Positions 45,636 through 54,879 of a stretch of DNA of 64,000 bases are shown one piece after another. The DNA comes from JAZKFT01 sp965246935 (GTDB lineage: Bacteria > Bacteroidota > Bacteroidia > Chitinophagales > Chitinophagaceae), in NCBI GenBank assembly GCA_965246935.1, contig CBDFGC010000033.1, forward strand, positions 56,093 to 120,092. The letters are read 5' to 3'. The notes under the pieces were generated by a model. That model ran no database searches. It had not been told where the DNA came from and saw nothing but the letters and a program-made list of their open reading frames with translations. Position 1 is the first letter of the stretch. Every line of letters begins with the position of its first letter. The position numbers were made by a program, and so were the translations under genes.

Positions 45636-46721
45636 ATGCCGGTTATTATTTTATTATGGTTTCCTGCGTTGATAACCATTATTGATTTGCTTGCTTTTTT
45701 ATTTACCGGTAAGCGTATAATTAAGTATTGGCTATTATTAATTACAGAAATTGGCGCAATGATTATCCTGCCATTATTGTATGGCAACTTTGGGAAAACT
45801 AATGACTGTTGTGCAGACAACCTGGATACAGCCGTATTTTCGCCCGGTCATCAGTTAACAATAGGAGTTGTCATTTTCGTTTGCATCATTGCCTACTTTT
45901 ATTCGGGCTACCGAAAAACGATTGCAAGCCCTATTATTGAAATAATAGTAAACGCGTTACCGCTTACCGGAATTATATTAAACGTGTTCATTGCTATCCA
46001 TACAAAAGAAAGCTGGCTTGCAATTGGTGGCAATGTTCCCGTTATCATCTTAGCCGTGCTGGTACTCGTAAAGAACCAGCAACTTTTTATGGTACATGCG
46101 GATAATTTAAAATTAATCCCAATAAATAAGTTGGAACGTATTGCCTGGCAAATACTCCATTTAAAGCCCTTTGTAAAAATCCCGGTGATCCTTATCCTTT
46201 GCTTACCTGTGTTAGTTATTATTACTGCCATACTTTTAATATTCGGGCAAAAGGCCGACTCCATCATCAGGGCATTTACGGATACTTACAAACATGGACT
46301 TTCGCAGTGGGATTATAAATGTGACAATGTACAATGTGGCGGGCATTACTTATGTTCTGTGGCAGCAAAGGGGCATAAAAAAGTGGTTAAGCCACAAAGG
46401 TTTGGTGTAAGGAATGGAGGGAAAATTGTATGTAATCGTCAACTCCTTATTGCAAATGCCTTTGAAGAAATTCTTCAGGAAAGGTGCCCGGTTATTCATA
46501 CCATTATCAGGAAACAATATAATAAAGCCGGGCATTTTATTCACAGGTATTACATCATCTTCAATATCAGGTTGATTTCGGATGCTATTTACTTTTTAAT
46601 GAAACCACTGGAATTACTCTTCCTGCTGACACTCTATACTTTCGACAAAAAACCTGAAGATAGAATAGCCAGGCAGTATTTAAGTGATGCTGACAGGCAA
46701 ACGATAGAAAGATGTAATTGA
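45636..46721 (+). CDS. DUF6688-like membrane protein
   Basis: 361 residues. Six or so membrane helices lie between about residues 1 and 215. A conserved-looking soluble part follows: FTDTYKHGLSQWDYKCDNV, GGHYLCSVAAKGHK, KPQRFGVRNGGKIVCNRQLL, ANAFEEILQ and HRYYIIFNIRLISDAIYFLMKPLE. Paired Cys and His in YKCDNVQCGGHYLC suggest a metal site. I recall this block as DUF6688 of Bacteroidota; no activity is known. It precedes a DUF1361 membrane gene by 36 bases on the same strand, so co-transcription is likely. Confidence 0.7.
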   Translation: MPVIILLWFPALITIIDLLAFLFTGKRIIKYWLLLITEIGAMIILPLLYGNFGKTNDCCADNLDTAVFSPGHQLTIGVVIFVCIIAYFYSGYRKTIASPIIEIIVNALPLTGIILNVFIAIHTKESWLAIGGNVPVIILAVLVLVKNQQLFMVHADNLKLIPINKLERIAWQILHLKPFVKIPVILILCLPVLVIITAILLIFGQKADSIIRAFTDTYKHGLSQWDYKCDNVQCGGHYLCSVAAKGHKKVVKPQRFGVRNGGKIVCNRQLLIANAFEEILQERCPVIHTIIRKQYNKAGHFIHRYYIIFNIRLISDAIYFLMKPLELLFLLTLYTFDKKPEDRIARQYLSDADRQTIERCN

Positions 46722-46757
46722 TTGTATTAATTTTTTCCATTTTATTTATTTTTCAAT

Positions 46758-47432
46758 ATGGCACATCAGCGTAAAATTTTTATTTGTTTTATCAGCAACA
46801 CCGGCCTGGTAGCACTGCTATGGCTATGCCGGGTATTTTTCTCCGGTAGCCTGTACTATGGCTTTTTATTGTGGAATCTTTTTCTTGCACTTATCCCATT
46901 CGGCATTAGCAGCTATTTACTGTACCTGCAAGCACAGAAATGCGCAATGGCCTGCCACCGCCATCCTTTGTTTATAGCAAGTTGGTGGCTGCTATTCATA
47001 GCCTGGCTGCTGTTTTTTCCAAATGCTCCGTACATTATCACCGATATCACCCATCTGTCGCTGCGGCATGGGATACCGGTTTGGTATGATGCGGCTTTGC
47101 TGTTTATCGCTGCGCTAACCGGTTTGTGGATTGGCTGCCTGTCGCTGCTACAAATGGAGAAAGTCTGGATATTGCGTTTTCCAAAAATCAGCCCGGCACT
47201 ATTTGTTATACCTGTGTTGCTGTTGAGTGGTTTTGGTATTTACCTGGGCCGGGTCATGCGGTTTAATAGCTGGGATGTACTGCAAAACCCTGTGGGGCTG
47301 GCATTGGTAATAGTAAAGCGGTTACTAATGCCTTGGCAACACCTGCGTACCTGGGGTGTAACGGTACTGTTTGCTGCTATACTGTGGGTAAGTTATAGCC
47401 AGGTAAAACAGATAGCAAGGCTAAAGTTTTAA
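46758..47432 (+). CDS. DUF1361 membrane protein
   Basis: 224 residues with about six membrane helices and the diagnostic LLFFPNAPYIITDITHLS motif of DUF1361, followed by PVWYDAALLF and WIGCLSLLQM. The family has no known activity. The gene follows the DUF6688-like gene closely. Its last bases overlap in opposite orientation with the end of the type IX cargo pseudogene (stop at 47429-47431), so that decay on the other strand does not disturb it. Confidence 0.85.
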   Translation: MAHQRKIFICFISNTGLVALLWLCRVFFSGSLYYGFLLWNLFLALIPFGISSYLLYLQAQKCAMACHRHPLFIASWWLLFIAWLLFFPNAPYIITDITHLSLRHGIPVWYDAALLFIAALTGLWIGCLSLLQMEKVWILRFPKISPALFVIPVLLLSGFGIYLGRVMRFNSWDVLQNPVGLALVIVKRLLMPWQHLRTWGVTVLFAAILWVSYSQVKQIARLKF

Positions 47433-47878
47433 AAATTTTCTGCTACAACTACCGTGTTTTGAAACACATTTTTCTGGTCTCTCAGATTAAAAATTCTGGT
47501 AATAATTATGTAAATGCCCACGGGTACTTTTTGCTGCTTGTTATTCAGCTCATCCCAGCGAAAACTGCCTTTTACGACAGTGTTGGCATTTCGTTGCAAT
47601 GCTTATACGGGCATGCCTGTAGCATCATGCACAGCAATGTTTGCTACATAAACTGTCTTTAGAAATTTGAAGTTCAGGAATGCAAAATCATTAAATCCAT
47701 TATTGTCAGGGATGAAGATGAGCGGTGTAATGCTTTCTTGGCCATTAATATCATGTCTTGCGTAGGTTTCCGGATATCCCTGCTTAGGGTCCGGGACCAG
47801 TTGCGCATTACAACTACTTATCTCTGTATAGTTGTTTTTTGCAGAAAAGTAACAATGGGTGGGGCGAGGGCATACCAA
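47429..47878 (-). pseudogene. C-terminal fragment of a type IX secreted protein, with internal stop
   Basis: Minus-strand translation gives PLIFIPDNNGFNDFAFLNF, YVANIAVHDATGMPV, a TAA stop at 47603-47605, then ALQRNANTVVKGSFRWDEL, PVGIYIIITRIFNL and a terminal FQNTVVVAE. This matches the sorting domain seen in large Bacteroidota cargo (IFSPDNDG, YVANITIYDAAGRPVRYL, FRWDG, VGTYII). Only about 150 residues remain and the rest of the protein is absent, so the fragment cannot be functional. Confidence 0.75.
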
Positions 47879-47930
47879 AATGTCGTTGGGTTATGAGGAA
47901 CTCGTTTTTGTCCTATCTGTACCGTAGGCA

Positions 47931-48029
47931 CTACCTGTTTGCATTACAGTTAGTAGTTTTAGTATATAAGCACAGGTAGCCCCGGCGGGGCAAAACAACA
48001 TGCGTTCAGAATTTTCTACAAACAGGTAG
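47931..48029. repeat. CTGTTTGTAG-bounded element, copy 2
   Basis: CTACCTGTTTG (47931-47941) and CAAACAGGTAG (48019-48029) are exact complements and enclose GTAGCCCCGGCGGGGC-like palindromes. Sister copies are at 7251-7380 and 52821-52941. Confidence 0.6.
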
Positions 48030-48074
48030 CCCCGCTGGGGCAGTATGCTCTCAACGACATTTTGGGATGCACCC

Positions 48075-48095
48075 CAGGGCAGGAGCCCTGCGCCA
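48075..48095 (-). repeat. 21-bp interspersed repeat, copy 2 (inverted)
   Basis: Exact reverse complement of 2002-2022. Confidence 0.7.
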
Positions 48096-48240
48096 ATGTA
48101 TGGTTTCTTTGTAACTATTTGAAGTTGGTATTAATTCCCGGCTGCGTTAGCGGGCCGGTAATGTCAGGCAGTTACGCGTTCGTAGCCACCCATTAGCCAT
48201 CTGTATCCTATTGTTCCCTAACTAAGCTATTTTTGACGGT

Positions 48241-49512
48241 ATGGAACCATTAGCAGAGCGGATGCGGCCAACAACACTGGCCGATATGGCAGGGCAGGAA
48301 CACCTTACCGGGCAAGGCAGCATTTTACAATCGGCATTAGCAAAAGGCACCATTCCATCCATGATATTATGGGGTCCGCCCGGCGTTGGTAAAACCACAC
48401 TGGCAGGCGTGATTGCCCACCAGTTAAACAAACCCTTTTATACACTTAGTGCCATCAGTAGCGGCGTAAAAGAGATCCGGGAAGTAATTGAACAAGCCCG
48501 ACAATCCGCATCCTCCGGCACCGTATTATTTATTGATGAAATACACCGGTTCAATAAAGGGCAGCAGGATGCACTGTTGGGTGCAGTAGAAAAGGGAATT
48601 ATTACACTCATTGGCGCCACTACCGAAAACCCCAGTTTTGAAGTAAACAGTGCTTTGCTAAGCCGCTGCCAGGTTTTTGTGCTAAAACCGCTTAGCAAGG
48701 AAGATTTAATTAAGCTGTTGCATACTGCTATTGAGCAGGATGAATATTTACAAAAGCTGGATATTGAGTTGGAAGAATCAGAAGCCTTGATCAGGTTAAG
48801 CGGCGGCGATGCCCGTAAACTGCTGAATTTACTTGAACTGGTTATTACGGCCGGCCCGGCTCCCGGAAACAAGCCCGTAGTAATTACCGATGAGCTGGTT
48901 ACTAAAACGGCACAGCAGCGCATTGCTTTATATGATAAAGGGGGCGAGCAGCATTATGATATTATCAGTGCGTTTATTAAAAGTATGCGGGGCAGTGATC
49001 CCAACGGCGCCGTGTATTGGCTGGCCCGCATGATAGAAGGCGGCGAAGATGTAAAGTTCATTGCCCGCCGCATGGTAATTTTTGCCAGTGAAGACATTAG
49101 CAATGCCAACCCTACGGCTATTGTAATGGCCAATGCCTGCTTTGAAGCAGTGAACAAAATCGGCTATCCCGAAGCAAGAATCATATTAAGCCAATGTGTT
49201 ACGTATCTGGCAGCATCACCCAAAAGCAACGCCAGTTATGTAGCCATTAATGAAGCCTTGGATGCCGTACGCAAGCACGGCGACCTGCCCGTGCCGCTAC
49301 ACCTGCGCAACGCCCCTACCCGCCTGATGAAAGACCAGGATTATGGAAAAAACTACCAATATAGCCATATGGGCCAGGGCAATTTTATTGAGCAGGAATA
49401 CCTGCCCGAAAAGCTGATCGGTACGGTGTTTTACGAACCCGGCAAAAACGCACGGGAAGAAGAACTGCGAAAGTTTTTACGGGAACGATGGAAGGAAAAG
49501 TATGGGTATTGA
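48241..49512 (+). CDS. rarA: replication-associated recombination protein A (AAA ATPase)
   Basis: 423 residues. Opening MEPLAERMRPTTLADMAGQEHL, Walker A GPPGVGKT (45-52), Walker B LFIDEIHRF (Asp99, Glu100), sensor region GATTENPSFEVN, arginine finger LLSRC, and the RarA/MgsA C-terminal tetramer domain. It is related to clamp loaders and Holliday-junction RuvB and acts at stalled replication forks, like yeast Mgs1 or human WRNIP1. It is monocistronic. The start follows a repeat-filled gap. Confidence 0.95.
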   Translation: MEPLAERMRPTTLADMAGQEHLTGQGSILQSALAKGTIPSMILWGPPGVGKTTLAGVIAHQLNKPFYTLSAISSGVKEIREVIEQARQSASSGTVLFIDEIHRFNKGQQDALLGAVEKGIITLIGATTENPSFEVNSALLSRCQVFVLKPLSKEDLIKLLHTAIEQDEYLQKLDIELEESEALIRLSGGDARKLLNLLELVITAGPAPGNKPVVITDELVTKTAQQRIALYDKGGEQHYDIISAFIKSMRGSDPNGAVYWLARMIEGGEDVKFIARRMVIFASEDISNANPTAIVMANACFEAVNKIGYPEARIILSQCVTYLAASPKSNASYVAINEALDAVRKHGDLPVPLHLRNAPTRLMKDQDYGKNYQYSHMGQGNFIEQEYLPEKLIGTVFYEPGKNAREEELRKFLRERWKEKYGY

Positions 49513-49735
49513 GAAGCTTTGCTATCTCCTTATACTAAATTTGCACCCTTTGATTTAGATGATTATAAAGCGGCTGGAGGATAGTGAAGATGCGGCTGTC
49601 CGCTAGGCTGGATGCAAAAACGAAGAACACATGACTATATATGAAAAATACGGGCACTTAGCGGTAAAATGAAAGTAGCATGGCAGCGGATGAAGCAGCA
49701 CTATATAGAAAACAGCAGCAATTTAATTACCTGAG

Positions 49736-51049
49736 TTATTTTTTTGATAGGAATTCAGTTAGTTTGGTTATCGAAAAAGAGCCGCCGAGATATGCTGAAA
49801 AAATAGGAGGGTTTTGTGGAAAGTAACCTCGTACCTCTCCACCTAAGTTAAGTTTCACGCCACCAAGCCTTGCCAGTAAATCAAACTGCACTAGGTAAAA
49901 CCATGGTACTTTCTTCGAGCCATCCCTTCTGTATTCTGCCGGGCCAAATCCAAAACAGGGGACTACCTTAAGGTCAAGAATATCCTTCCACAAAAATTGT
50001 ATTGGAAAGTTGACACCAAAATAGGCATCATAATAAACACTTCTCGTATTTTTTGGTGGAAAACGTAATGTTCTGATGTCACTGTATTTCATTGCTTTTG
50101 TGCTGGTTCCACTTGTATCGAAAGTGTAGCTCAGCAATATATTCCGCCGGATGACTTCTGCATAGCCGCCGATAAAAATATTAGTCACAAAATTATCCGT
50201 TTCAAACCGGCTCCATTGATACATGATACCACCGTATACTCCCCAATTGTTAATTTCACTTTTTGGTTTTGCAGTTAGCGTGTCAAACTGTACCTCAGCC
50301 ATTGGCGTTACTACGCCACTTACCGTATCACTGTATATTCTTTTTACTTTATTATAAACCCCGCTGAAGTTTTCAGGCGTCAGGTTTCCAAAATTAGAAA
50401 AGGAGCGGCTATGATAAATACTTCCTGAAAATCCAAAGCGTCCCTTGGTTTTATTCTTCGCCTCAGAATACTTGAAGTCAGTAACTCCTGGCAAAAATAC
50501 CCTTAACCCACCATACCAATCTGTAGCATCAAGAGCTCCGTTGAAATCGAAATTTGTTCCAACAAATATCTCCGCACTTTTACCATCGTTCCAGTCTGTG
50601 TAATCCTTTGGTTCTGCGCTTTTAAACGGATAAGTGTTGGCAACAATTAAGGTATCCTGTATTAATTGTGTTTCCCCTTTTGCATCTTTATAGCTTAGCT
50701 TGATAATGATGTTTTTATCCTCATCACTAAATAAATCCGTCTTGACATTTATGGTTATCTGGTTGTCAGCAATCAGTGAAATCGGAGAAGGTGTTTTTAA
50801 ACTGTATCTCGCAGCGCTGTAAGTAGAAGTAGTTGATAGCTCAACAGTAGCTGAAATAGCAGGGGCCGGCGATACTGGTAAATCAGCTGCTTTTACATGT
50901 ACAACGAAATCTTCATTCTCATCTGGTACGTCCTTTTTATAGGGCTCTTTTGCTTTTAATGTTGCCTTTTCAAATTTGATGGTTTGAGGCTGCGCAAAAT
51001 TGCATAAACATAAAGTTGCCAGCAACAGCAAGTAAAATTTCTGGTTCAT
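49736..51049 (-). CDS. hypothetical exported protein with beta-rich N-domain and barrel-like C-domain
   Basis: 437 residues with signal peptide MNQKFYLLLLATLCLCNFAQPQ. Residues 20-160 look like a beta-sandwich (Calx-beta-like alternation and acidic DSEDEDK runs). Residues 175-437 have alternating hydrophobic strands, many Gly and aromatics, and a final FSITKLTEFLSKK, as expected for an outer-membrane barrel. No type IX sorting domain. The gene is isolated between two gene-free stretches. Role unknown. Confidence 0.7.
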   Translation of the reverse strand: MNQKFYLLLLATLCLCNFAQPQTIKFEKATLKAKEPYKKDVPDENEDFVVHVKAADLPVSPAPAISATVELSTTSTYSAARYSLKTPSPISLIADNQITINVKTDLFSDEDKNIIIKLSYKDAKGETQLIQDTLIVANTYPFKSAEPKDYTDWNDGKSAEIFVGTNFDFNGALDATDWYGGLRVFLPGVTDFKYSEAKNKTKGRFGFSGSIYHSRSFSNFGNLTPENFSGVYNKVKRIYSDTVSGVVTPMAEVQFDTLTAKPKSEINNWGVYGGIMYQWSRFETDNFVTNIFIGGYAEVIRRNILLSYTFDTSGTSTKAMKYSDIRTLRFPPKNTRSVYYDAYFGVNFPIQFLWKDILDLKVVPCFGFGPAEYRRDGSKKVPWFYLVQFDLLARLGGVKLNLGGEVRGYFPQNPPIFSAYLGGSFSITKLTEFLSKK

Positions 51050-51653
51050 TTTTTAGGATTAAGTATGATCGGAAATCAATTTAGCAATTCAAAAATCCAC
51101 TACTTTACAATCAAGTCAACCCGTCTTTTCACACTTTTTTTCTGTTTTTCCACTCTACTCGTATTACCAATCAGCACTTTATAAATAGTTTTTAAAGCTG
51201 GCAAACAAAAACAGAGTATATCATACATTATCAAAAACAAAAAAGCCACATCTTTTCCGAGATAAGGCCTGCAATTTCCGGTATCGGAATAATAATAAAA
51301 TTACCACAGTCATATAATAGACCTCTTCGAAAAAGAGCAATTTTACATTTCTATATATATAATTATTAGTTGATTAAAAATTAATTTCCGAAGAAGCTAA
51401 TATACAACTGCATCTGCTTTAAATTGTCCGGTTTCTTTATTTCTTCCGGTTGGTTGTTTTATCACCTGCTAATACAGCTAATACATAAGCTATTTCCTCT
51501 CTAATTGGATACCGATTGCTTTTCATCATTTTCTATTTTCATGTTCACCCACTTGTACTACCCATCCAAGCAGGTAAGTGATTTACATTCTATATTGTCT
51601 GTTATCATTGCTAATAGCTCGAACTTATATAATTAAAATGCCTATTCGATCTT
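51050..51653. other. 600-bp AT-rich gap without a gene
   Basis: Low-GC DNA with no ORF worth calling on either strand, no repeats shared with the rest of the window, and no RNA-like fold I could recognise. Confidence 0.6.
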
Positions 51654-52643
51654 CTACGCATTCATACAGCATTTCTTATACTTCTTCCCGCTGCCGCAGG
51701 GGCAGGGGTCATTACGGCCAATTTTAGCTTCTGTACGTATGGGTAATAATTTGGATTCATCCTTATCCGTGTTACGGGATACCGGTGCCCATTCTGCATC
51801 ATCATCTTCTTCCATTTTATCCTCCGGTTCTTCATTATCCCATTCATCTTCCTCTCTATAACCGGCCCAGGTAGTAATAATTTCCTGGTAGCGGTCTGCT
51901 ATCGGTAATATTGCCCGTGTGTAATCTTTTTCATCTTTGGACAGGATTTTCAACGCATCTTCTTTATTTCCATTGACGTATTCATACACAACACCAGCAT
52001 CAAATAAAGCCATAATTTGGGGAATCAGTTCTGTTGCCTTCATTTCAAGGGCACTGCCTACTGCAAAACTTAAAAACTCTTTGTCATCCTCATTTTTAGT
52101 TCCTTTATAATGATTAAATAAATCTGCATACATTTTAACTACCTCGTTGCGGTGTTGGGGCTGGTGCAATGCCAGTTGCGTAAAAGCATCTGTAAAGGTG
52201 GTTTTTGTAGACATGTCCACAGAAGGGTTTCTAAGAAACAAGTCGATGACCTGCATATCATTGGGAAGCAGGTTATAGAATGCCTCCCAGGCGGTTTCGG
52301 TTTTATGTTCGCCCAGCCAAAACTCAACCACATCATCGGGCTGGCTTAGCCAGTCCAGTATAGCAGGTAGCGATGCTTTCGATTGCAGTTCGCCCAACAG
52401 CATAATGGCATGAAGGGGCGCATCCTGAAATGCATCCTCCAGTTCTTCATCCCGTAAATTTTCGTAATAAGTAGCATGCTCCCGGGTATCAGCCAGTATC
52501 CCTTCCAGATCCTGTACCAGCGTAGGCCGGGGCAGGCTCAATATGGTTTGTAGTTTTGTCGCTTCTATGCGCAGCCCTTCTTCGTACAGCCAGGTTATTT
52601 CCGGGTGATGGAATGCTGGTGTATCCGGATGAATAAAAGCCAT
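51654..52643 (-). CDS. DUF1186 protein with C-terminal SEC-C zinc motif
   Basis: 329 residues from MAFIHPDTPAFHHPEITWLYEEGL. Residues 1-250 are helical repeats that fit DUF1186. A highly acidic linker (about 260-300) follows. The C-terminus is a perfect SEC-C motif, IGRNDPCPCGSGKKYKKCC, which binds zinc as in SecA. Such proteins are soluble and of unknown function; SEC-C often supports binding to protein or nucleic acid. An upstream in-frame ATG at 52703 adds 20 residues that look spurious. It is alone, with repeats upstream. Confidence 0.85.
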   Translation of the reverse strand: MAFIHPDTPAFHHPEITWLYEEGLRIEATKLQTILSLPRPTLVQDLEGILADTREHATYYENLRDEELEDAFQDAPLHAIMLLGELQSKASLPAILDWLSQPDDVVEFWLGEHKTETAWEAFYNLLPNDMQVIDLFLRNPSVDMSTKTTFTDAFTQLALHQPQHRNEVVKMYADLFNHYKGTKNEDDKEFLSFAVGSALEMKATELIPQIMALFDAGVVYEYVNGNKEDALKILSKDEKDYTRAILPIADRYQEIITTWAGYREEDEWDNEEPEDKMEEDDDAEWAPVSRNTDKDESKLLPIRTEAKIGRNDPCPCGSGKKYKKCCMNA

Positions 52644-52776
52644 AAATGGTAGCTGAATTATTTGTTTCTCAAAGCTACATAAATAGGCCGAAGGATGAAG
52701 CAAACAGCCTTAGTTGAGTGGTCAAAATAACTTGTACAATTGAAGCAGGATTTTATTCGGCGTTGGTTGCCCCTAA

Positions 52777-53004
52777 CCCCTTTAGGGCAATGTCATTAAG
52801 ATAAGCCCCATCGGGGCTTTCTGTTTGTAGCAAACAAAGAGGCAAAGGGAATCATTGCCACGCAGTGGCTACCCCTTCTCTGATCAGGTAGCCACTAAGT
52901 GGCATGCACCAACATCAAGGATGTTTATCTTCTACAAACAGGTTGCACCTACGGCGCATAACTGATACTACAATCCTTAACTTAATCACATTGCCCTAAA
53001 GGGG
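52777..53004. repeat. 228-bp element with 24-bp inverted ends
   Basis: CCCCTTTAGGGCAATGTCAT plus TAAG at 52777-52800 matches the complement of 52981-53004 at 23 of 24 bases. Nested inside are AAGCCCCATCGGGGCTT, the CTGTTTGTAG pair at 52821-52830 and 52932-52941, and GTGGCTACC/GGTAGCCAC. It looks like one palindromic element inserted into another. Confidence 0.7.
52821..52941. repeat. CTGTTTGTAG-bounded element, copy 3
   Basis: CTGTTTGTAG (52821-52830) and CTACAAACAG (52932-52941) are exact complements. It lies inside the 52777-53004 element. Confidence 0.6.
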
Positions 53005-53371
53005 AACTCGTTTTTACCTGAAAAATTAGTGATAACTACGAGTATTTTGAAGTTCCTATGAAGTTTGAAAGTGTCCAAAAGCCCCCTTTAGAGCCTGTTC
53101 CGTACCGATAGGTCGGGAGGTTTGGAGGCGACCAGGCCAGATTGATGAAATGTCCAAGTTATTTTGATAACTTTTCTTAGTTGAGTGGATGACAAACTGT
53201 ACTTTTCATTTGTAAGAAGTAGCTGAAGGCTACGGAATATAGATACGAAAGCCGGAGCCAGCAGGCTTAAGAATCATTAAAAGGCTCGTTGCATAGCCCT
53301 GAAAGGGCGGTAATAATTTAGCCAGGGGTGTGAGCCCCGCGTCAGGAGGTTATTGTAGAAATGAAAAAGTC

Positions 53372-53414
53372 CTGAAAGGGCGTAATAACATTAGCGGTTA
53401 TATCGCCCTTTCAG
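53372..53414. repeat. CTGAAAGGGCG hairpin at the IS110 right flank
   Basis: CTGAAAGGGCG (53372-53382) pairs with CGCCCTTTCAG (53404-53414). A second left half is at 53300. It ends 40 bases before the transposase stop and may be the target into which the IS110 element inserted. Confidence 0.55.
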
Positions 53415-53451
53415 TTATACCGTTCAATTCCAAATTAAGTTGCAAACATTT

Positions 53452-54876
53452 TTATATGTTTGCTTTCCCAGTTGGTAAGCCCGCATTTGCTTCTATGGAA
53501 GTTTGGGACGCCAACTGTTTTTTTCTTGCCTTCAGGTTTCTGCCGGACACCGGTGCAGTCTCTGTAATTGTCTCAAAACGGTGTTTCTTTTGTTCTGCGG
53601 TTTGTTTCGCTTTTTGCGTTTCTTCTTTTTTAACTGCCTGTTTTTGTGCAGCCTGCTGCCGGTGTTTTTCTTCCGTTTGTTCATCAAAAGGCTTACCCGA
53701 TTTCAGTACCCCATAAATCACCTGCAGCAGCTTATGCATCACCACTCCCATGGCTTGCTTATGTTTCATGCCTTTGGCTCTGAAACGGGCGTATAGCGTA
53801 GTAAACATCGGGTTATATCTTACCGCTGACATGCCCACCATATATAACACGGCCCGTAAATCTCCTCTGCCTTGTTTGCTGATGTGATTGCCCCACATCC
53901 CGTCGCCGCTTTGTTTAAAGCAGGGATGAACCCCAAAATAAGATGCTAACTTTTTGGCACTCTCAAAACGAGCCACATCCTCTATTTGCAGTATAATGGC
54001 TACCGCACTGTCCAGCCCGATACCCTTTATAGCTACCAGCAGTTTTACACCTGCATCCTGCTGATATAGCTCACCCAGATAATCTTTACCGGTATCGATA
54101 AGGGATTGCTGGTGCAGTACTTCTGTGGCTGTTATGCTAATGAGATGTGTCAGTGCTTTGGCCGGTGGTTGCACCGGCTGATGGTCTGTGAACTTCTTCA
54201 TAATGGCCGCTGATTTTTCCGCACTGATGCCCTTTATCTTTTCCAGTTTAGCCGCCCCGGCATGCACAATGGCCTCGGCAGAACTATATTTTACCAGCAT
54301 CCGTAACAACCAGCCCGGCAGGCCGTTTCGGCAATACACCAACAGCGGCGACAGATTTTGATACAACAGCTTCTCTAACTGATTGCTAAGCTGTACTTTT
54401 TGTTTGGTCCACATGCGGATGCCAGTGATAAACTGACGGCCCGCCTGGTGTTGTTCATCGGTTGGTTTAGCCCTCTTACCATAGTCCACTTTTTCAGGAT
54501 ATTTAGCCAGGTAGGAAGCAATCGTAACAGCGCTGACGCCATCCGTTATCGTTCTGCGCAATAAGGCATCCCCGCCTGCCTTTACTGCTCTGGCATTGAG
54601 CCGGGCTACCCACAAGCCGCTGCCACTGCTGCTTTCAATACCTTTGAGCATCGAATGCCAGTTGTTCTCATAACCACCGGTGCTTTCCACGCCACAATAC
54701 AGTTCTGCCAACCCCTGTTTTTGCCATAGGTCAATTATTTTTTTTAGTTCCCGGTGGCCGGCTGCCGTATCGCTTAACTGGAACAGTTCTTCCTGCACCT
54801 GGCAGTCCCTGTCCAGCAGCATAAAATCTGCATAGCCCTTACTTACATCAATTCCCAGATACCCCTTTGTTGTCAA
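53452..54876 (-). CDS. IS110-family transposase
   Basis: 474 residues. The N-terminal DEDD (RuvC-like) domain has Asp10 (LGIDVSK), Glu64 (GVESTGGYE) and Asp112 (TITDG). The expected fourth acidic residue three positions later is Ser115, which is noteworthy. The C-terminal Tnp domain has IKGIGLDSAVAIILQI and YFGVHPCFKQSGDG with the conserved Ser of the serine-dependent step, then SKQGRGDLRAVLYM. A basic 70-residue tail follows. The start codon is TTG. In this family recombination is guided by a bridge RNA that pairs with donor and target DNA. Full length suggests possible activity. Confidence 0.92.
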   Translation of the reverse strand: MTTKGYLGIDVSKGYADFMLLDRDCQVQEELFQLSDTAAGHRELKKIIDLWQKQGLAELYCGVESTGGYENNWHSMLKGIESSSGSGLWVARLNARAVKAGGDALLRRTITDGVSAVTIASYLAKYPEKVDYGKRAKPTDEQHQAGRQFITGIRMWTKQKVQLSNQLEKLLYQNLSPLLVYCRNGLPGWLLRMLVKYSSAEAIVHAGAAKLEKIKGISAEKSAAIMKKFTDHQPVQPPAKALTHLISITATEVLHQQSLIDTGKDYLGELYQQDAGVKLLVAIKGIGLDSAVAIILQIEDVARFESAKKLASYFGVHPCFKQSGDGMWGNHISKQGRGDLRAVLYMVGMSAVRYNPMFTTLYARFRAKGMKHKQAMGVVMHKLLQVIYGVLKSGKPFDEQTEEKHRQQAAQKQAVKKEETQKAKQTAEQKKHRFETITETAPVSGRNLKARKKQLASQTSIEANAGLPTGKANI

Positions 54877-54879
54877 TGT

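Larger units (their letters stand above)
47879..48240. other. 360-bp gap dominated by repeats
   Basis: Contains the CTACCTGTTTG element (47931-48029) and the 21-bp repeat at 48075-48095, both noncoding. The rarA promoter must lie near 48200-48235. Confidence 0.6.
52644..53451. other. 800-bp gap filled with nested palindromes
   Basis: Holds the 228-bp inverted-repeat element (52777-53004), the CTGTTTGTAG element inside it, and CCTGAAAGGGCG-type palindromes at 53290-53305 and 53372-53414. No gene seen. Confidence 0.6.
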
